From NCBI GenBank assembly GCA_041547565.1, contig JBFEUI010000067.1:1-14938 (forward strand): DNA of 14,938 nucleotides, read 5' to 3'. The stretch comes from JBFEUI01 sp041547565 (GTDB lineage Bacteria; Pseudomonadota; Gammaproteobacteria; Thiohalomonadales; Thiohalomonadaceae). The notes beneath the pieces are model-generated. The model did no database searches. It saw nothing but the letters and a program-made list of their open reading frames with translations, and was not told the origin of the DNA. The translations under genes were made by a program, and so were the position numbers. Below are positions 9,001-14,938 of the stretch, piece by piece (the stretch's first letter is position 1; each line of letters starts with the position of its first letter).

Positions 9001-9283
9001 CGGTACGCCCGGTGCTGAAGGTTTGTCGGGGCTGGGCAGAGCCTTCTTCTACGCCGGCGCACGCAGCCTTCTGTTGACGCACTGGGAAGTGGTCTCTGAT
9101 GCGGCGGTGAGAATGACCACCGGCCTGTTCAGATCACTGAAGGAGCAACCCGGCATCGGCAAGGCGCAGGCGCAAAGGCGTTCGGTGCTTGCGATGATGA
9201 GCCAGGATGACAAGCCGCACTATGCACACCCGATGTTTTGGGCGCCGTTTACTATAGTAGGTGAGGGAGGAGCAATTAAGTAA
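6047..9283 (+). CDS. Secreted TPR-CHAT domain protein (caspase-like cysteine protease)
   Basis: This 1078-residue protein has three parts. A signal peptide at ~15-39 (hydrophobic ~17-33, then PCAAAA before E40) predicts a periplasmic location. Kinesin-light-chain-like TPRs span ~50-530, for example 'LLNNLGQLYYLQGRFDESE' and 'ALEIKRAHF'. A charged, probably coiled-coil segment (~575-645) leads into a C-terminal CHAT domain (~660-1075). The caspase/separase-clan dyad is present: H927 in FATHGLMAG and C979 in VVLSACNTA, with the usual AEGLSGLGRAFFYAGA stretch after it. CHAT proteins are known cysteine proteases, often with TPRs that recognise partners. Substrates vary and none can be read from the sequence. 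The ATG overlaps the FecR-like stop by 4 bp, so translation is probably coupled. M12 (6080) is an alternative start that keeps the signal peptide. A tandem GIRDSIR duplication lies at residues 839-852. Confidence 0.92.
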   Translation: MKTASGIRLHGMHTARAVSAYVCALFFCLLQALPCAAAAENAAVAVPEQAQLERADELYRKGDKDGAKDLLRSITRRVASATGTERGIQVRAHLMLAEIHGRDGQFAPYASVLEALLTQLENWGAEKTAESVLVQQRLAQAYVQLGRELDALSRYESALAVARQVYPDGDRRFVEIYIPLARTHISRLEMNRASGYLDAAEAILKGAEDQTGLVLLSRVMQARGEQAFRLTQNRESVKYYHQALEIRKRILGREHLETGQAIVSLAGAYKALHRFSEAEEYYRKGFSIYGAHLGGEHPYMATLLNNLGQLYYLQGRFDESERALLRALEIKRAHFNVQHAALADTHNHLGYLYYLLERDDEAIKHLSAAIRIWSLPDSKRPRYVAIASAWQAAIKHRRGEYEQSLQELNNALQVLEKRYGKRNISTAQIYQEIGNVQRSLNRPQAAEQAYLHGIESAGQYGQGDWLEEIVIKAKLADLYLDEKRYREALAQARMASDGIRLRILRHSGLRAQSLATELRSLREVVITHVNVLYTMMQSGDDNYALLNESFQSAQISRATSAARALSRMAQRFAMGEGELADKVRKREDLLERWQEIDDVISAALLKPERQRDRELEKKLSRAAEQLRSEIEQLDRVLRQEFPDYTHLVSPPPLTIKQVQSLLQPDESLLVYLFGKNKGFLWAVSRDSVDLSKLDISSEELERQVRRLRRRMVPRGVVDLTSIAPLPVHQAHMLYQQILAPAMPVIAQAKHLVVVPDGALQSLPLSVLVTSLPHKRVRQPVDHRAVDFLIKDKALSLLPAVGSLSVLRTMEKNEGKAQHAFLGFGDPALKKPSSGAQVRGIRDSIRGIRDSIRGAADLRSIIGASRAAVDVEVLATMPELPETADELRQVSRLLKGNESDLYLRKDATEETIRSVPTQQFQAVQFATHGLMAGDFQGLFEPALIMTPADDSDVSGDNGLLTASEITQLEFNADMVVLSACNTAAPDGTPGAEGLSGLGRAFFYAGARSLLLTHWEVVSDAAVRMTTGLFRSLKEQPGIGKAQAQRRSVLAMMSQDDKPHYAHPMFWAPFTIVGEGGAIK
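8561..8602 (+). repeat. Tandem 7-residue repeat GIRDSIR inside the CHAT domain
   Basis: Two consecutive 21-base units (8561-8581, 8582-8602) encode the identical heptapeptide GIRDSIR. Six of the seven codons differ between the copies, all synonymously; only the first CGC is shared. The repeat lies in the segment between the 'GFGDPAL' strand and the 'LPETADEL' helix, a part of CHAT domains that commonly varies in length. Confidence 0.9.
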
Positions 9284-9327
9284 TGGTAAAGCTGACGAAA
9301 GCCTGGGAGATAAAGGGGACTCGATGA
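9283..9327 (+). CDS. Possible 14-codon coupling ORF between CHAT and ABC genes
   Basis: A short ORF (MVKLTKAWEIKGTR) starts at an ATG overlapping the CHAT stop codon (TAATG, 9281-9285). Its TGA stop overlaps the preferred ABC transporter ATG (ATGA, 9324-9327). A strong purine tract, GGGAGGAG, lies at 9265-9272, ten bases upstream. The peptide has no recognisable family. It may serve only to carry ribosomes from the CHAT cistron to the ABC cistron. It could also be chance, since a 14-codon open frame is not rare. What is unusual is that both junctions overlap exactly. Confidence 0.3.
   Translation: MVKLTKAWEIKGTR
9314..9319 (+). promoter_or_regulatory. Ribosome-binding site that decides the ABC transporter start
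   Basis: AGGGGA lies four to five bases before the ATG at 9324. The longer frame could begin at GTG 9261, but that codon has no Shine-Dalgarno sequence and would overlap the CHAT gene by 23 bp. The extra 21 residues it adds are polar and precede the conserved transporter region. This favours the ATG. Confidence 0.6.
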
Positions 9328-11042
9328 GCGGGGGGAAACTGTGGAACTCGGCAGTCATCAGGATGGCGATGCCGCGCCTTGGTGAACTGCTGCTGGTATC
9401 GTTCTTTATCAATCTCCTTGCAGTGGGCGTGCCGGTGTTCGTGCTGCAGGTCTATGACAGGGTCGTGTTTCAGGGGGGGGTGACAACACTTCAGGGGTTG
9501 GTGATCGGCATCGTGCTTGTACTGGGCTTTGATTTCTTCCTGCGACTGACACGTGCGCGTTTTTTCCAGACTGTCGCAGCAAACAATGACGCAGTTCTGG
9601 CGGGGCAGCTGTTTGAAAAGCTCTATCGCCTCCCCCTGCGTGTGTTGGAATCGAAAGAGTTGTGGTACTGGCAGTCACTGTTCCAGGATGCCGTGCTGAT
9701 TCGTAATGTCTTAAGTGGTGCAACAGCGGCACTGGTCATCGACCTTCCCTTTGCGCTGTTGTTTCTGCTAATCGTGTTGTACATCGCCCCCCCGCTGGGA
9801 TGGGTCATTGGCGGTGCCTTGCTGTTATTCCTTTTTCTTGCCATCGCCGCTGAGCGAATGATTCATGGCCGTGCCGCCACTGAGCGCAGGGTCGTGCAAC
9901 GACGTGACACCCTGTTGGCGGATCTTATGGCGAAGCGTGATACCGTCAAGCTGTTGGCAGCCTCGACTGCATGGAAAAAGAAATGGGCTGAAGAGCATTC
10001 TCGGGTGATCGATGCATCCCTGGGAAGGGGACGTATTACTGACAACTACAGAATACTGTCGCAGTCCATGACCCTGCTGTTTACCGTGGTGATCACGACA
10101 GTGGGTGCACTGGCGATCCTGGAGCAGAATCTGACCATCGGTGCCCTGATTGCCGCCAACATGCTGGGTAGCCGCATGATTGCACCGATGGTGCAGATGG
10201 TTGAGCACTGGAGAGTGATCGCCCAGTTCCGCCAGGCCGTGAATCGACTGGAGAAGTTTCAGCAAATGGAGGAGGACCACAGCGGGCCGTGCATCGACAT
10301 CCCGGTCGACAAAGGCCGCTATACGTTGCGTGACGTCCATTTTGCCTATGGGGAGGAGGATGACGCGGTAATCAATGGTCTGGAAGGGAATATCGGACCA
10401 GGTGGACTACATGTGTTAATGGGTCGCAATGGCAGTGGCAAGTCCACCCTGCTGAAGCTGCTGTCAGGATTTTATTTACCGCTACAAGGGAAGATGCTTC
10501 TGGATGATGCCGATCTCCGGCAGTTTACGCCCGAACAGTTACACCAGGCTATCGGCTTTTTACCGCAACGACCTGAGCTGTTTCGCGGAACCATCCACTC
10601 GAATATCGTGGTTGCCGCCGACGGGGTAAGTGACGATGCTGTCATTGAGTCGGCTCAGGCCGCGCAGTTGCACCAGTTCGTGGTCGAACTTCCTGACGGC
10701 TACCAGACACAAGTAGGTGAGGATAATAGAGGGGTGTCTGGCGGTGTGGTTCAGCGTATTGCCCTGGCACGTGCCATGCTCAATAAACCGCTGGTCCTGC
10801 TGCTCGATGAGCCGACCAGCAATCTGGACAGGGAATCGGAGTCGGCGTTGGTGAACGTGTTAAAACGCTATGCCGAATCGCACACTGTGATCGTGGCCAC
10901 GCACAGCCCGGCCTTTCTGAATGCGGCGGATTCAATTCTGGTTCTGGAAACAGGCAAAGTCGCGCTGGCTGGTGCGGCGGGTGCGGTGCTGGAGCGGATG
11001 GGATGGTTGCGGCAGACACCCCAGGGTCCGGTGGGGCACTAG
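9324..11042 (+). CDS. Type I secretion ABC transporter (permease-ATPase), no C39 domain
   Basis: This 572-residue inner-membrane half-transporter should power export of the gene 1 product. The membrane domain begins almost at once (SFFINLLAVGVPVFVLQVYDRV, ~29-50) and runs to ~300. There is no C39 peptidase or C39-like domain, so the substrate is not expected to have a double-glycine leader; this resembles the PrtD-type class. The nucleotide-binding domain contains Walker A GRNGSGKST (367-375, K373), a Q-loop in FLPQRPELFRGT, signature VSGGVVQR (471-478), Walker B LLLDEP (D495, E496) with D-loop SNLD, and H527 in VATHSP. The signature departs from the usual LSGGQ. The start at 9324 is chosen for its ribosome-binding site; GTG 9261 would give 593 residues. 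The HlyD partner follows after 3 bp. Confidence 0.95.
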   Translation: MSGGKLWNSAVIRMAMPRLGELLLVSFFINLLAVGVPVFVLQVYDRVVFQGGVTTLQGLVIGIVLVLGFDFFLRLTRARFFQTVAANNDAVLAGQLFEKLYRLPLRVLESKELWYWQSLFQDAVLIRNVLSGATAALVIDLPFALLFLLIVLYIAPPLGWVIGGALLLFLFLAIAAERMIHGRAATERRVVQRRDTLLADLMAKRDTVKLLAASTAWKKKWAEEHSRVIDASLGRGRITDNYRILSQSMTLLFTVVITTVGALAILEQNLTIGALIAANMLGSRMIAPMVQMVEHWRVIAQFRQAVNRLEKFQQMEEDHSGPCIDIPVDKGRYTLRDVHFAYGEEDDAVINGLEGNIGPGGLHVLMGRNGSGKSTLLKLLSGFYLPLQGKMLLDDADLRQFTPEQLHQAIGFLPQRPELFRGTIHSNIVVAADGVSDDAVIESAQAAQLHQFVVELPDGYQTQVGEDNRGVSGGVVQRIALARAMLNKPLVLLLDEPTSNLDRESESALVNVLKRYAESHTVIVATHSPAFLNAADSILVLETGKVALAGAAGAVLERMGWLRQTPQGPVGH

Positions 11043-11045
11043 CCG

Positions 11046-12353
11046 ATGGTGGTACATACCGAAAACCCACGTGACGCTATGCCGCCGATGAGTGATACAG
11101 ACTATTTGCGATACGGCGTCTGGGCGGTGATGCTGTTGCTCCTGTCACTGCTTGTATGGGCTGCATTTGCCGAGCTGGATGAGGTAGCGGTCGCTGTCGG
11201 TGAAGTGGTGCCGCAGGAGCAGCTAAAAGTGGTGCAGCATCTGGAGGGGGGGGTGATCGAGTCGATCCATGTCAGTGAGGGGGACTATGTTGCCAGGGGC
11301 ACTGTGCTGATGAAATTGAATCTCGGTGTGCTGGGCGTTAACCGGGAAGAGAAACAGATCGAACGGGATGCACTGTTGTTGACGCGCGAACGCCTGTACG
11401 CGGAACTTAATGATAAAAGCCCGGATTTTCCCAACGCACTTGCAAACCGGCACGCAGCACTGGTATCTGCAGAGAGGGCTACCTATGAAGGACGGCGCCG
11501 GGATATTGAACAGTCGTTGGAAGTGGCGCAGGAGCGGATTGCGCAAAAACGCCTGCAAATCGACGAGTTGAATGCGAAGCTTGCAGCGTCAAACAATGAT
11601 GTGTCTATCAAAAAAGAGAAGCTGGAGATGTCCGCGGAACTGCTTGAGAAGGGGCTAACCTCACGCATGGAGCATCTCCATGTGAAGGAAGAGTATGAAA
11701 AGTTACGGGGTGAGATCGGCGTGTTGAAAAAGGCGATTCCCCGAGCCAGGTCCGAACTCTCACAGGCACAGGCGGAGAAGGGCGAAATACTTGAGCGTTA
11801 CCGGCTCGGTGTAAGTGAAGAGTTGAGCGAGACCGAACGTCGAATTGCAAAACTCAAAGAGTTATTGGCCAAGATGGAGGAGCAAAACCGACGTACCGAT
11901 GTGCGCAGTCCCATCGATGGGGTGGTGAAAAAGATGCGCCATACAACTGTGGGTGGTGTGGTGCGTCCTGGAGAGGCCATTCTTGAAATTGTGCCGCAGA
12001 GTGATGATCTGGTGATTGAGGCCAAACTGGATCCGGTTGACCGCGGCTACGTGCGTCGCGGTCAGGAGGCTACAGTCAAAATTACAACATACGATTTTTC
12101 CCGCTATGGCGGTCTTACGGGGCGGGTGGAACGTATCGGCGCGGATAGCCAGACTGAAATGAACAGTGGGAAGACGTATTTTGACGTGGTGGTCAAGACG
12201 GATAAGAACTACCTGGGTGATGAGTCGGCGAATCTGCGGATAACACCCGGAATGGAAGCCATGGTGGATATCCATACCGGCAGGAGAACCGTGTTGAACT
12301 TTTTATTAAAACCCGTTCTTAAAATTAAAGACGAAGCGTTCCGGGAACGTTGA
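11046..12353 (+). CDS. HlyD-family periplasmic adaptor (membrane fusion protein)
   Basis: This 435-residue protein should bridge the ABC transporter and the TolC-type channel across the periplasm. A short cytoplasmic N-terminus precedes a single membrane helix (~24-42). The first lipoyl half follows (QHLEGGVIESIHVSEGDYV, ~64-82). A long charged helical hairpin (~100-285) forms the coiled coil. The second lipoyl half is at ~290-310 (VRSPIDGVVKKM), and beta-barrel segments end in the typical ITPGMEAMVDIHTGRR stretch. Length and order match T1SS HlyD/PrtE-like adaptors. GGTGGGG at 11030-11036 is a plausible ribosome-binding site nine bases upstream. The gene starts 3 bp after the ABC stop, so the two are clearly in one operon. 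In-frame ATGs at codons 12 and 15 are alternatives. Confidence 0.95.
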   Translation: MVVHTENPRDAMPPMSDTDYLRYGVWAVMLLLLSLLVWAAFAELDEVAVAVGEVVPQEQLKVVQHLEGGVIESIHVSEGDYVARGTVLMKLNLGVLGVNREEKQIERDALLLTRERLYAELNDKSPDFPNALANRHAALVSAERATYEGRRRDIEQSLEVAQERIAQKRLQIDELNAKLAASNNDVSIKKEKLEMSAELLEKGLTSRMEHLHVKEEYEKLRGEIGVLKKAIPRARSELSQAQAEKGEILERYRLGVSEELSETERRIAKLKELLAKMEEQNRRTDVRSPIDGVVKKMRHTTVGGVVRPGEAILEIVPQSDDLVIEAKLDPVDRGYVRRGQEATVKITTYDFSRYGGLTGRVERIGADSQTEMNSGKTYFDVVVKTDKNYLGDESANLRITPGMEAMVDIHTGRRTVLNFLLKPVLKIKDEAFRER

Positions 12354-12424
12354 GGGTGCATGGCTGTCACCTCTGAGAAGACAGTACGCCTATTAAGTGA
12401 TATTTCATTTTTAGGGGATTAAGC

Positions 12425-13741
12425 ATGAAGAACAGAAAGCAGGTGTTTTGTCCGGGGCAGAATACGACTGCGGTAATAGCAGCCCTGTGTCTGCTGCTCA
12501 GTACAAGCTGTCAGGCAGAGAGTCTTAACGAGGCGCTGACCCGACTGTTGAATGAGCACCCGAAACTGATCGCGGCCAAGCAAACTGCAAATGCAGTGAA
12601 TGCGGAGATTGAAAGTGCCAGGGATGGGTATTTTCCGACACTGCGGGTATCAGGAAATACCGGTGAAGATCGCTATCAGGATACATTCCGTACCGGCGAG
12701 GACTATGTTGACCTGACCAAGGAGAAGGCCACGGTTGAGGTCACCCAGAACCTGTTTAAGGGCTTTCGTAACCGTTCGGAGGTTGCTGAATCACTCTCCA
12801 GGCATCAGATTGCCAGTCATTCGATAAGGCATACCGAGCAGAAACTGCTTGCCCAGGGTGCGATTGCCTATCTCGATGTGGTGAGTTTCGAGCGCAGCCT
12901 GTCGCTGGTCGATGAAAAGGTCAAAGTGGCGCGCCGTTATCTTGAGCTTAAAGAACGCGCGCAAAGCAGCGGAGGTGGGGATCGCGTTGAGGTGTTTGAA
13001 GCCCAACTGAACCTGCAACGAGCCTTACAAAAACAGCTGGAGATTGAGGCACAAAAGCGACTGGCAGAACGAACCTTTGAAGAACTGTTCGGTTATTTCC
13101 CGGAGCCAGAGACGATGATAACGCCGGTGTTTCCTGCTGATCTGCTGCCTGTTTCCCTGGTCGATGCGCTTGCGATGGCCAGAGAGCGCAATGCGAAGAT
13201 TGCCATTGCAGAGGAACGCATCACTCAGGCGCGTCATCAGAAGGCGGCGGTTTCCGGGGAATACTGGCCGGTCATCGATCTCAAGGGGCTGTACGACTAC
13301 GAGAAAAACAAACAGGGTATAGAGGGGATCACCCGTGAAACTTACGTTTCACTTAATCTGAGCTGGGATTTTAACCTTGGCAATCAGACCGGTTCAAAGG
13401 TCAGGGCCGCGAGTGAACGGGTGTTGTCGGAGCAGTATGCCTACGATGCGACGCTGCGTGAAGAGGAGAAAAGGGTGCGACAGTCGTGGGAGAGGCATGA
13501 CATTATGATGAGGCGCAACCAGCTTGCTGAGGAGACGCTGGCGATTGCCAATGAGGTGCTCACGGCAAGAAAAGAACAAAAACAGCGGGGCAAGGGAGAT
13601 GAAGTACATGTACTTGATGCCTACGACAAGGTGTTGAGTTCCAGGCTGGTTAAGCTCGCCGCAGAGCGCGAGGTGGGGCGAACCGCCTATGAACTGGCCC
13701 TGGCTGTTGCCAGCTTACGGCCTGCGGAACTGAGTCTCTAG
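12425..13741 (+). CDS. TolC-family outer-membrane efflux/secretion channel
   Basis: This 438-residue protein should complete the exporter as the outer-membrane duct. A signal peptide (basic N-terminus, hydrophobic ~15-27, probable cleavage after A31 in SCQAES) leads into the classic OEP opening, SLNEALTRLLNEHPKLIAAK. Two repeated OEP halves follow (~32-225 and ~235-435), with beta segments near YFPTLRVSGN (first half) and YWPVIDLKG (second half), separated by long amphipathic helices. Cys29 is not in a good lipobox (STSC), so lipidation is unlikely. AGGGGA at 12413-12418, six bases before ATG, is a good ribosome-binding site. The 71-bp gap after the HlyD gene is the largest in the locus. It contains only a weak CTGTC/GACAG inverted repeat (12364-12368, 12380-12384), and I see no convincing separate promoter. 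Confidence 0.93.
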   Translation: MKNRKQVFCPGQNTTAVIAALCLLLSTSCQAESLNEALTRLLNEHPKLIAAKQTANAVNAEIESARDGYFPTLRVSGNTGEDRYQDTFRTGEDYVDLTKEKATVEVTQNLFKGFRNRSEVAESLSRHQIASHSIRHTEQKLLAQGAIAYLDVVSFERSLSLVDEKVKVARRYLELKERAQSSGGGDRVEVFEAQLNLQRALQKQLEIEAQKRLAERTFEELFGYFPEPETMITPVFPADLLPVSLVDALAMARERNAKIAIAEERITQARHQKAAVSGEYWPVIDLKGLYDYEKNKQGIEGITRETYVSLNLSWDFNLGNQTGSKVRAASERVLSEQYAYDATLREEEKRVRQSWERHDIMMRRNQLAEETLAIANEVLTARKEQKQRGKGDEVHVLDAYDKVLSSRLVKLAAEREVGRTAYELALAVASLRPAELSL

Positions 13742-13753
13742 AGACAACGCGGT

Positions 13754-13794
13754 ACCTGCCGGCTTGTCTGCCGGTTACAAAATCGGCAGGTTTT
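13754..13794 (+). terminator. Terminator-like hairpin after the TolC gene, with two competing 5' arms
   Basis: CGGCAGGT (13784-13791) followed by a TTTT run (13791-13794) can pair with either of two upstream copies. ACCTGCCG (13754-13761) gives eight Watson-Crick pairs with a 22-base loop. GTCTGCCG (13767-13774) gives six Watson-Crick pairs plus two G-U pairs with a nine-base loop. The T-run is short, so intrinsic termination would be modest. Its location directly after the last secretion gene and before the tRNA promoter fits an operon end. Confidence 0.5.
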
Positions 13795-13816
13795 GCGGGT
13801 GTGAACGATTAGTGGG

Positions 13817-13852
13817 TTTACCCCCATTTCTCATAAAAGGTATAATCCCCGG
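13817..13852 (+). promoter_or_regulatory. sigma70 promoter of tRNA-Leu with GC-rich discriminator
   Basis: A perfect TATAAT (13841-13846) lies 18 bp after TTTACC (13817-13822, four of six matches to TTGACA). CCCCGG (13847-13852) follows immediately, the GC-rich discriminator typical of stringently controlled stable-RNA promoters. Transcription would start about 6-8 bases before the mature tRNA at 13860. Confidence 0.7.
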
Positions 13853-13858
13853 TTACTG

Positions 13859-13944
<86 letters not shown>

Positions 13945-14025
13945 AAATTCATATGGGCTTGTTTCGATAAGGTATTCCCTCCGGTTTTCTGTACAGGTTT
14001 CTAATCTTTATATTTTAATGTTTTC

Positions 14026-14031
14026 AAGGAG
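14026..14031 (+). promoter_or_regulatory. Ribosome-binding site of tig
   Basis: AAGGAG sits five bases before the tig ATG at 14037, a near-ideal Shine-Dalgarno sequence. The 92-bp stretch 13945-14036 otherwise contains an AT-rich tract (14005-14019, including TATATT at 14009-14014) that could be a -10 element, but no good -35 partner. tig may have its own weak promoter or be read through from the tRNA. Confidence 0.75.
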
Positions 14032-14036
14032 TTACA

Positions 14037-14938
14037 ATGCAGGTTTCTGTTGAGACAACAAGCGGTCTCGAGCGTCGGATGACGGTTGAAATCCCGGAAG
14101 AGCGTGTGGAGCAGGAGGTGCAGAGCCGTCTGCAGAATCTGGCTCGTACCGCAAAAATCAAGGGCTTCCGCCCGGGCAAGGTGCCGCTCAAGGTGGTTGC
14201 CAGCCACTACGGCAAGGATGTACGTGCCGAGGTGCTCCAGGAGGTGATTCAGTCCTCCTTCTATGAGGCCGCAGCACAGGAAAAGCTCAATCCCGCCGGC
14301 CAGCCGCAGATCGAGCCGACCTCGCTGGACAAGGGTAAGAACATCGAATATGTCGCCACCTTCGAGGTGATGCCCGAGGTGGAACTCGCACCGCTGGACG
14401 GTGTGAAGCTCGATAAACCGGTGGTCACGATTGAAGATGCCGATATCGACAAGATGATGGAGACGCTGCAGAAGCAGCGTGCCGAGTGGAACGCGGTCGA
14501 GCGTGAAGCGAAAGAGGGTGACCGGGTGGTCATTGACTTTACCGGCACCATCGATGGTGAGGAGTTCCCCGGCAACAGCGCCAAGCAGATGCCCGTCACC
14601 CTAGGTGGCAAGCGCATGATTGAAGGCTTCGAGGAGGGTCTGGTCGGTGCCAAGGCCGGCGAGGAACTCACCCTGGAGCTGACCTTCCCCGAGGATTACG
14701 GTAACGCCGACCTGGCAGGCAAGCCGGTGAAATTCGCGGTTACCGTGGGCGCTGTGGAAGAGTCCCGCCTACCAGAGCTGGATGACGACTTTGCCAAAGG
14801 CTTCGGTGTTGAAGAGGGGGGCATCGAGGCCCTTCGCAGCGAGGTGCGCGAGAACATGGAGCGTGAGGTCGAGCAGGCCGTCTCAGCCCGAGTGAAAAAC
14901 GCGGTAATGGACAAACTGGTGGAGCTAAATGCCATCGA
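14037..14938 (+). CDS. tig: Trigger factor (ribosome-associated chaperone and peptidyl-prolyl isomerase), 3' end cut by the window
   Basis: Trigger factor binds ribosomal protein uL23 at the peptide exit tunnel and shields nascent chains. The visible 300 complete codons cover the N-terminal ribosome-binding domain with the signature GFRPGKVP (43-50, against GFRKGKVP in Escherichia coli), and the FKBP-type PPIase domain (~155-245; GDRVVIDFTGTIDGEEF, MIEGFEEGLVG, FPEDYG). The first part of the C-terminal chaperone domain follows (LPELDDDFAKGFG onward). The family is about 430 residues long, so roughly 130 residues lie beyond the window edge. The reading frame is intact. The tRNA-Leu-tig order, normally followed by clpP-clpX-lon, marks conserved chromosomal backbone to the right of the secretion locus. 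Confidence 0.98.
   Translation, partial: MQVSVETTSGLERRMTVEIPEERVEQEVQSRLQNLARTAKIKGFRPGKVPLKVVASHYGKDVRAEVLQEVIQSSFYEAAAQEKLNPAGQPQIEPTSLDKGKNIEYVATFEVMPEVELAPLDGVKLDKPVVTIEDADIDKMMETLQKQRAEWNAVEREAKEGDRVVIDFTGTIDGEEFPGNSAKQMPVTLGGKRMIEGFEEGLVGAKAGEELTLELTFPEDYGNADLAGKPVKFAVTVGAVEESRLPELDDDFAKGFGVEEGGIEALRSEVRENMEREVEQAVSARVKNAVMDKLVELNAI

Noticed and set aside
9261..9323. GTG start for the ABC transporter, giving 21 more residues
   Set aside because: No ribosome-binding site precedes it, it overlaps the CHAT gene by 23 bp, and the added residues are polar and outside the conserved transporter region. The ATG at 9324 has AGGGGA at a good distance. It is not excluded outright.
13989..13996. 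CTGTACAG palindrome as a LexA/SOS box in the tig leader
   Set aside because: LexA boxes need CTGT and ACAG separated by about eight bases; here they are adjacent. It is a simple eight-base palindrome.

Overview
The window looks like part of a gammaproteobacterial chromosome. The strongest evidence is the right edge, where a tRNA-Leu(UAG) gene sits directly upstream of tig (trigger factor), an arrangement I recall from several Gammaproteobacteria. The proteins (TolC/HlyD/ABC exporter, Gram-negative signal peptides) are those of a diderm bacterium. The genus cannot be fixed from the sequence alone. Every gene lies on the + strand, and base composition is moderately GC-rich throughout.

Positions 1-13741 hold a seven-gene type I secretion locus. 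Gene 1 (121-3399) encodes a large modular exoprotein or adhesin with degenerate RTX-like 'G-GFDxL' modules and no Sec signal. Genes 2-4 are sensory or proteolytic: a CHASE2-transmembrane-class III adenylate cyclase (3402-5207), a secreted FecR-like protein (5211-6050) and a secreted TPR-CHAT caspase-like protease (6047-9283). Genes 5-7 are the exporter: ABC ATPase (9324-11042), HlyD-type adaptor (11046-12353) and TolC-type outer-membrane channel (12425-13741). Genes 1-6 are separated by 2 bp, 3 bp, a 4-bp overlap, 40 bp (bridged by a 14-codon ORF) and 3 bp. Only the TolC gene has a 71-bp gap before it, so a single transcript is likely. A near-perfect 26-bp palindrome lies at the head of the locus, and a terminator-like hairpin follows the TolC gene.

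The most interesting reading is that the three middle genes control the exoprotein. A periplasm-facing CHASE2 receptor makes cAMP in the cytoplasm, and two secreted partners (FecR-like, TPR-CHAT) share its compartment with the adhesin as it is exported. A periplasmic CHAT protease in an adhesin/T1SS operon resembles in logic, but not in protein families, the LapD-LapG-LapA adhesin-release system. That link is inference. What the sequence shows is the gene order, the tight coupling, the intact catalytic residues and the signal peptides.

Positions 13742-14036 hold the terminator-like hairpin, a sigma70-like tRNA promoter with a GC-rich discriminator, tRNA-Leu(UAG) and the tig leader. tig runs off the right edge after 300 complete codons.
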